Shown piece by piece: positions 6,841-8,732 of a DNA stretch of 8,732 bases (positions within the stretch are counted from its first letter, which is position 1; every line of letters starts with the position of its first letter). The stretch lies in assembly GCA_947259865.1 (NCBI GenBank), contig CAMYNZ010000143.1, positions 1 to 8,732 of the forward strand, read 5' to 3'. The position numbers were made by a program, and so were the translations under genes. The notes beneath the pieces were generated by a model, which was not told where the DNA came from, ran no database searches, and saw only the letters and a list, made by a program, of their open reading frames with translations. This DNA is from an uncultured Desulfobacterales bacterium (lineage in GTDB: Bacteria; Desulfobacterota; Desulfobacteria; Desulfobacterales; G020354645).

Positions 6841-6849
6841 CTATGCTAT

Positions 6850-7467
6850 CTATTCATCCATGCTTTCAATTTCAAATTCCTCGATTATTTTCCCTTTTTC
6901 AATATAGGATTCAATCTGCTCATAAGACTTCTGGTAAACGGCCATGGTGGCGGCAAATCTGTCGAATATGGGGTCATCCTTTCCCAATAATTCATTGATA
7001 TTGTGTAATATTTTCACTCCTTGATTAAAATGCTCATTTATTGCGGCCAGTATTTTTTTACGTTTTTCATGCCGTTCCCGTTCCCGGGCAATAATCGGCA
7101 ATAACCGTTGAACGGAAAACTCCACCAGAGTGTCCCGGGGGGCATTGTAGTTCTTTGAGACTTGTTCCAGCGACAACAATGATTTTCGGCTCATGACATA
7201 GGTTTTTTGGACGCGGTTTTGTATTTGCAATTTCGAATTCTGGATTCCGCGGGCAATTGCGCTGAGTGACTGCATGTCCTCGATCAAATGATCAAAAAGA
7301 GACTTTTGCTTGATGCCCAGATGGGTGGCGACAATGCTGATGGCGTCGATGCATCCTTCTGTTAATTTAAAAGTCGCGCGCACAGATTGCCGGCCCCTTA
7401 AACTTGAAGTCAGAGATCGGGGCAGGATTGAACCCACATTTTCATCATATTTATCATCATTTTCCAT
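6850..7467 (-). CDS. Tandem ribbon-helix-helix DNA-binding protein with helical C-terminal tail
   Basis: Predicted 205-aa cytoplasmic DNA-binding protein. Two RHH-like units of equal length sit 57 residues apart. Unit 1 (29-65): strand VRATFKL, helix A (about 36-50), helix B (about 54-69, KQKSLFDHLIEDMQSL). Unit 2 (86-122): strand VQKTYVM, helix A (SRKSLLSLEQVSKNYN, 93-108), helix B (PRDTLVEFSVQRLLPII, 110-126). One chain could thus form the two-stranded sheet that normally needs a dimer, as in TraY. Residues 1-27 are a polar arm with basic residues near its end. Residues 127-205 are highly charged and helical, perhaps a coiled coil for oligomerisation. GGAGAG five bases before the ATG supports the start. 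It is divergent from hsp20 and flanked by TTGACNGTCAA palindromes at both ends, which suggests autoregulation. The family is unnamed to me, and the RHH reading is from pattern only. Confidence 0.78.
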   Translation of the reverse strand: MENDDKYDENVGSILPRSLTSSLRGRQSVRATFKLTEGCIDAISIVATHLGIKQKSLFDHLIEDMQSLSAIARGIQNSKLQIQNRVQKTYVMSRKSLLSLEQVSKNYNAPRDTLVEFSVQRLLPIIARERERHEKRKKILAAINEHFNQGVKILHNINELLGKDDPIFDRFAATMAVYQKSYEQIESYIEKGKIIEEFEIESMDE

Positions 7468-7538
7468 ATTTTCTCTCCAATTCTACAACACTCGAATTTT
7501 CATTACTTAATATATAATTAATTTTATATAATGCAACA

Positions 7539-7584
7539 ATTATTTTAAATTCCATCTTGACAGTCAAGATTTCGTTTTTATTAT
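7539..7584. promoter_or_regulatory. Back-to-back promoters sharing a 17-bp palindrome
   Basis: ATCTTGAC-A-GTCAAGAT (7554-7570) is a perfect palindrome. Rightward, TTGACA (7557-7562) has TATTAT (7579-7584) 16 bp on. Leftward, TTGACT (complement of 7562-7567) has AATAAT (complement of 7539-7544) 17 bp on. Each -10 is 5 of 6 to consensus. A dimeric or tandem repressor bound to the palindrome would block both -35 regions at once. The leftward promoter would serve the tandem-RHH gene with a leader of about 65 nt. The rightward one would give hsp20 a leader of about 275 nt. Confidence 0.55.
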
Positions 7585-7764
7585 TTCTTAAATCACTTTA
7601 TTGACGATTGGTTCAGAAGATAGTGTACACGCAATTTTACTGGTACATACGAAAAAAATACAATTCGGTACGCTGTATATTCTGAAAAGATGGTAAAATT
7701 ATCGATAGCATTACTAAAAAATATATAATATATAAATAATTTATAAAATAATTAATTTATTATA

Positions 7765-7801
7765 TTGACATAGATAAATTTATCATTATTATTTTGATAA
7801 A
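7765..7801 (+). promoter_or_regulatory. Proximal hsp20 promoter with GATAAA half-sites
   Basis: TTGACA (7765-7770) and TATTAT (7787-7792) are 16 bp apart, the same hexamers and spacing as the distal rightward promoter. The spacer carries the palindrome GATAAA-TTTATC (7773-7784), and a third GATAAA follows at 7796-7801. A protein bound there would sit between -35 and -10. The predicted leader to the hsp20 ATG is about 65 nt. Because the region is AT-rich, some of this symmetry may be chance. Confidence 0.5.
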
Positions 7802-7864
7802 ACAAGTAAAAATCAGGTTTGTTCTAAACCCCAAAACCAAAAATATCAATTAGGAGGTGCAATT

Positions 7865-8308
7865 ATGCAGCTTGTTAGATGGAATCCAATGAACGAAATG
7901 TTTAGCTTACGCAGACCATTGAACCGGATGTTTGACGACTTCTTCCTGCCAGGCACGACCACTGAAGACGGGTCCCTGACCAGGGGCTGGAATCCAGTTG
8001 TCGATATTTATGACAATGACGATAAAATTATCATTAAAGCCGAACTTCCAGGAGTCGATAAAAAGGACATCGAGATCGATATCAAGGACAGGGTATTGAC
8101 CTTGAAAGGTGAGCGATCTGCCGACAAAGAAGTCAAAGAGGATAATTATTATCGGCGTGAAATGACTTATGGCCGGTTTGAAAGATCCTTCAACCTGCCG
8201 GCAGAAGTTGACCCGGATAAGGTCAAGGCCGATTACAAAGACGGTATCTTGAAGGTCGAAGTACCAAAACCGGAGCACAAGAAGCCCAAACAGATAACGG
8301 TTCACTGA
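7865..8308 (+). CDS. Small heat shock protein, Hsp20/alpha-crystallin family
   Basis: Cytoplasmic ATP-independent holdase that forms oligomers and binds unfolding proteins for later refolding by DnaK/ClpB. The N-terminal arm (about 1-43) has the typical MQLVRWNPMNEM...LNRMFDDFF pattern of the class with Trp and Phe contacts. The alpha-crystallin domain spans about 44-135, with ELPGV (60-64), GRFERSFNLP (103-112) and the hallmark A-x3-DGIL-x-V (122-131). The C-terminal tail carries the I-x-V anchor ITV (144-146) that docks into a neighbouring subunit. At 147 aa it is a normal length. TAGGAGGTG (7851-7859) is an excellent ribosome site five bases before the ATG. An M48 protease remnant follows 80 bp on, and a tandem-RHH gene lies divergently upstream. 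Confidence 0.95.
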   Translation: MQLVRWNPMNEMFSLRRPLNRMFDDFFLPGTTTEDGSLTRGWNPVVDIYDNDDKIIIKAELPGVDKKDIEIDIKDRVLTLKGERSADKEVKEDNYYRREMTYGRFERSFNLPAEVDPDKVKADYKDGILKVEVPKPEHKKPKQITVH

Positions 8309-8338
8309 GAATTTTTTAACCGATAACATTAACCCGCG

Positions 8339-8361
8339 GGGCGGTTCCAAGTGAACCGCCC
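8339..8361 (+). terminator. Intrinsic terminator-like hairpin after hsp20
   Basis: GGGCGGTTC (8339-8347) pairs perfectly with GAACCGCCC (8353-8361) around the loop CAAGT; a short TTTACGTTT tail follows. It lies 30 bp after the hsp20 stop. The GC-rich 9-bp stem is convincing though the T-run is short. It sits immediately before the point where M48 protease similarity begins. Confidence 0.65.
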
Positions 8362-8388
8362 TTTACGTTTGGAAATCGGCCCAAACCG

Positions 8389-8732
8389 ATGCTGTATTAT
8401 TTCCCCGGCAGTGTGATGAATGCTTTTACGGTAGGAAGTCGTGAAAATGCGGCCATTGCGGTTTCGCAACGCTTGCTGGACGGCTTGAATTCTTCGGAGA
8501 TAACTGCTGTTCTGGCCCATGAGGTCAGTCATATTCGCAGCAATGACATGCGCATTATTGGATTTGCCGACCTGGCCAATCGTTTGACCCATGGGTTGTC
8601 CCTTTTCGGGCAATTACTGCTGATTGTAAATCTTCCCCTTGTATTGTTCAGCGGAGTTAGTATTAACTGGATGGCTATTTTGTTGCTTATATTTGCACCC
8701 GGTATCAGTGCTTTGCTGCAACTGGCGCTTGC
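8389..8732 (+). CDS. M48 (HtpX-like) zinc metalloprotease, N-terminally truncated, 3' end beyond window
   Basis: Membrane-bound zinc endopeptidase of the M48 family, which degrades damaged membrane proteins. The visible frame, numbered from ATG 8389, reads MLYYFPGSVMNAFTVGSREN (1-20). The catalytic AHEVSHIRSND follows at 43-53, with zinc ligands His44 and His48 and catalytic Glu45. Two hydrophobic, probably transmembrane segments lie at about 70-90 and 93-112. The third zinc ligand would lie beyond the window. Family members carry about 90-100 residues, including membrane helices, before the LYY-x-P block. Here the frame is open only back to a stop at 8317 with no ATG, GTG or TTG before 8389, and hsp20 with its hairpin occupies the space. 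ATG 8389 has no well-placed ribosome site. It is either a 5'-deleted pseudogene or an unusually short protein. Family assignment is strong; functionality is doubtful. Confidence 0.82.
   Translation, partial: MLYYFPGSVMNAFTVGSRENAAIAVSQRLLDGLNSSEITAVLAHEVSHIRSNDMRIIGFADLANRLTHGLSLFGQLLLIVNLPLVLFSGVSINWMAILLLIFAPGISALLQLAL

Larger units (their letters stand above)
7468..7864. other. AT-rich divergent regulatory region between tandem-RHH and hsp20 genes
   Basis: A gene-free stretch of 397 bp, far richer in A and T than its neighbours, especially 7500-7600 and 7660-7800. It contains the palindromic bidirectional promoter-like site (7539-7584), the 8-bp palindrome GTGTACAC (7623-7630), a second promoter-like site nearer hsp20 (7765-7801) and a 5-bp-stem hairpin in the hsp20 leader (GGTTT/AAACC, 7816-7830). 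No CIRCE element or sigma-32-type heat-shock promoter is visible, so control of hsp20 probably differs from those textbook schemes. The low melting stability of the DNA itself may matter. Confidence 0.6.

Noticed and set aside
6760..6990. A 76-aa frame on the + strand across the end of the tandem-RHH gene
   Set aside because: Most of it is antisense to the tandem-RHH coding sequence, and it has no convincing ribosome site.
7554..7580. Palindrome followed by T-rich DNA as an intrinsic terminator
   Set aside because: The loop would be a single base, the stem is not GC-rich, and it lies in a divergent intergenic region where an operator/promoter fits better.
7816..7859. ROSE-type RNA thermometer in the hsp20 leader
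   Set aside because: The only hairpin (GGTTT/AAACC) does not involve the AGGAGG site, and no complementary segment that would cover that site is visible.
7468..7864. CIRCE (HrcA) or sigma-32 heat-shock promoter for hsp20
   Set aside because: No TTAGCACTC-N9-GAGTGCTAA pair and no CTTGAA plus CCCCAT-type pair at suitable spacing.
8329..8613. A 94-aa frame on the - strand
   Set aside because: It is antisense to the M48 protease frame, whose HEVSH and NAFTVGS motifs are unmistakable.
1..8732. CRISPR array, tRNA, rRNA or complete insertion sequence
   Set aside because: No regularly spaced direct repeats, no cloverleaf or conserved rRNA blocks, and no transposase or integrase reading frame seen on either strand.

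Overview
The window most resembles a chromosomal stretch of a Gram-negative, sulfate-reducer-like deltaproteobacterium (Desulfobacterota). This rests on an OmpA-type envelope protein, a lipobox lipoprotein, moderate GC with very AT-rich gaps, strong AAGGAGG-type ribosome sites, and an Hsp20/M48 protease pair of a type I associate with that group. The taxonomic call is an inference from gene style and was not checked against a database.

Left part (1-2660). Two tightly coupled sugar-nucleotide epimerase genes lie on the + strand: a UDP-glucose/UDP-GlcNAc 4-epimerase-like protein and a UDP-glucuronate 4-epimerase. Together they would supply UDP-hexose (or HexNAc) and UDP-galacturonate for surface polysaccharide. 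A small protein with eight cysteines follows on the - strand. The window opens with the right end of a repeat whose complete copy lies at 4635-4912.

Middle (2661-5577). After a 512-bp gap come an OmpA-domain plus TPR-like envelope protein on the + strand and, converging on it, an orphan ribbon-helix-helix (RHH) protein. Next is a 278-bp non-coding element with 20-bp perfect terminal inverted repeats and further imperfect inverted arms, which looks like a REP/MITE-like cell. Its right end stops 9 bp before the ribosome site of a glyoxalase II-like metallo-beta-lactamase-fold hydrolase gene.

Right part (5578-8732). A leader with nested inverted repeats precedes a putative lipoprotein of unknown function. 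Converging on it is a 205-aa protein that reads as two RHH units in tandem plus a helical tail. Its gene diverges from an hsp20 gene across about 400 bp of AT-rich DNA. That gap holds a 17-bp palindrome containing -35-like hexamers for both directions, and a second promoter-like site nearer hsp20. The palindrome core TTGACNGTCAA recurs just past the 3' end of the tandem-RHH gene. After hsp20 and a GC-rich hairpin, an M48 (HtpX-like) membrane metalloprotease reading frame begins abruptly without its usual N-terminal region and runs off the window.

The best candidates for something undescribed are the tandem-RHH regulator with its palindromes beside hsp20, the 278-bp folded repeat element, and the 5'-truncated M48 protease. 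I see no CRISPR array, tRNA, rRNA, complete transposase or toxin gene.
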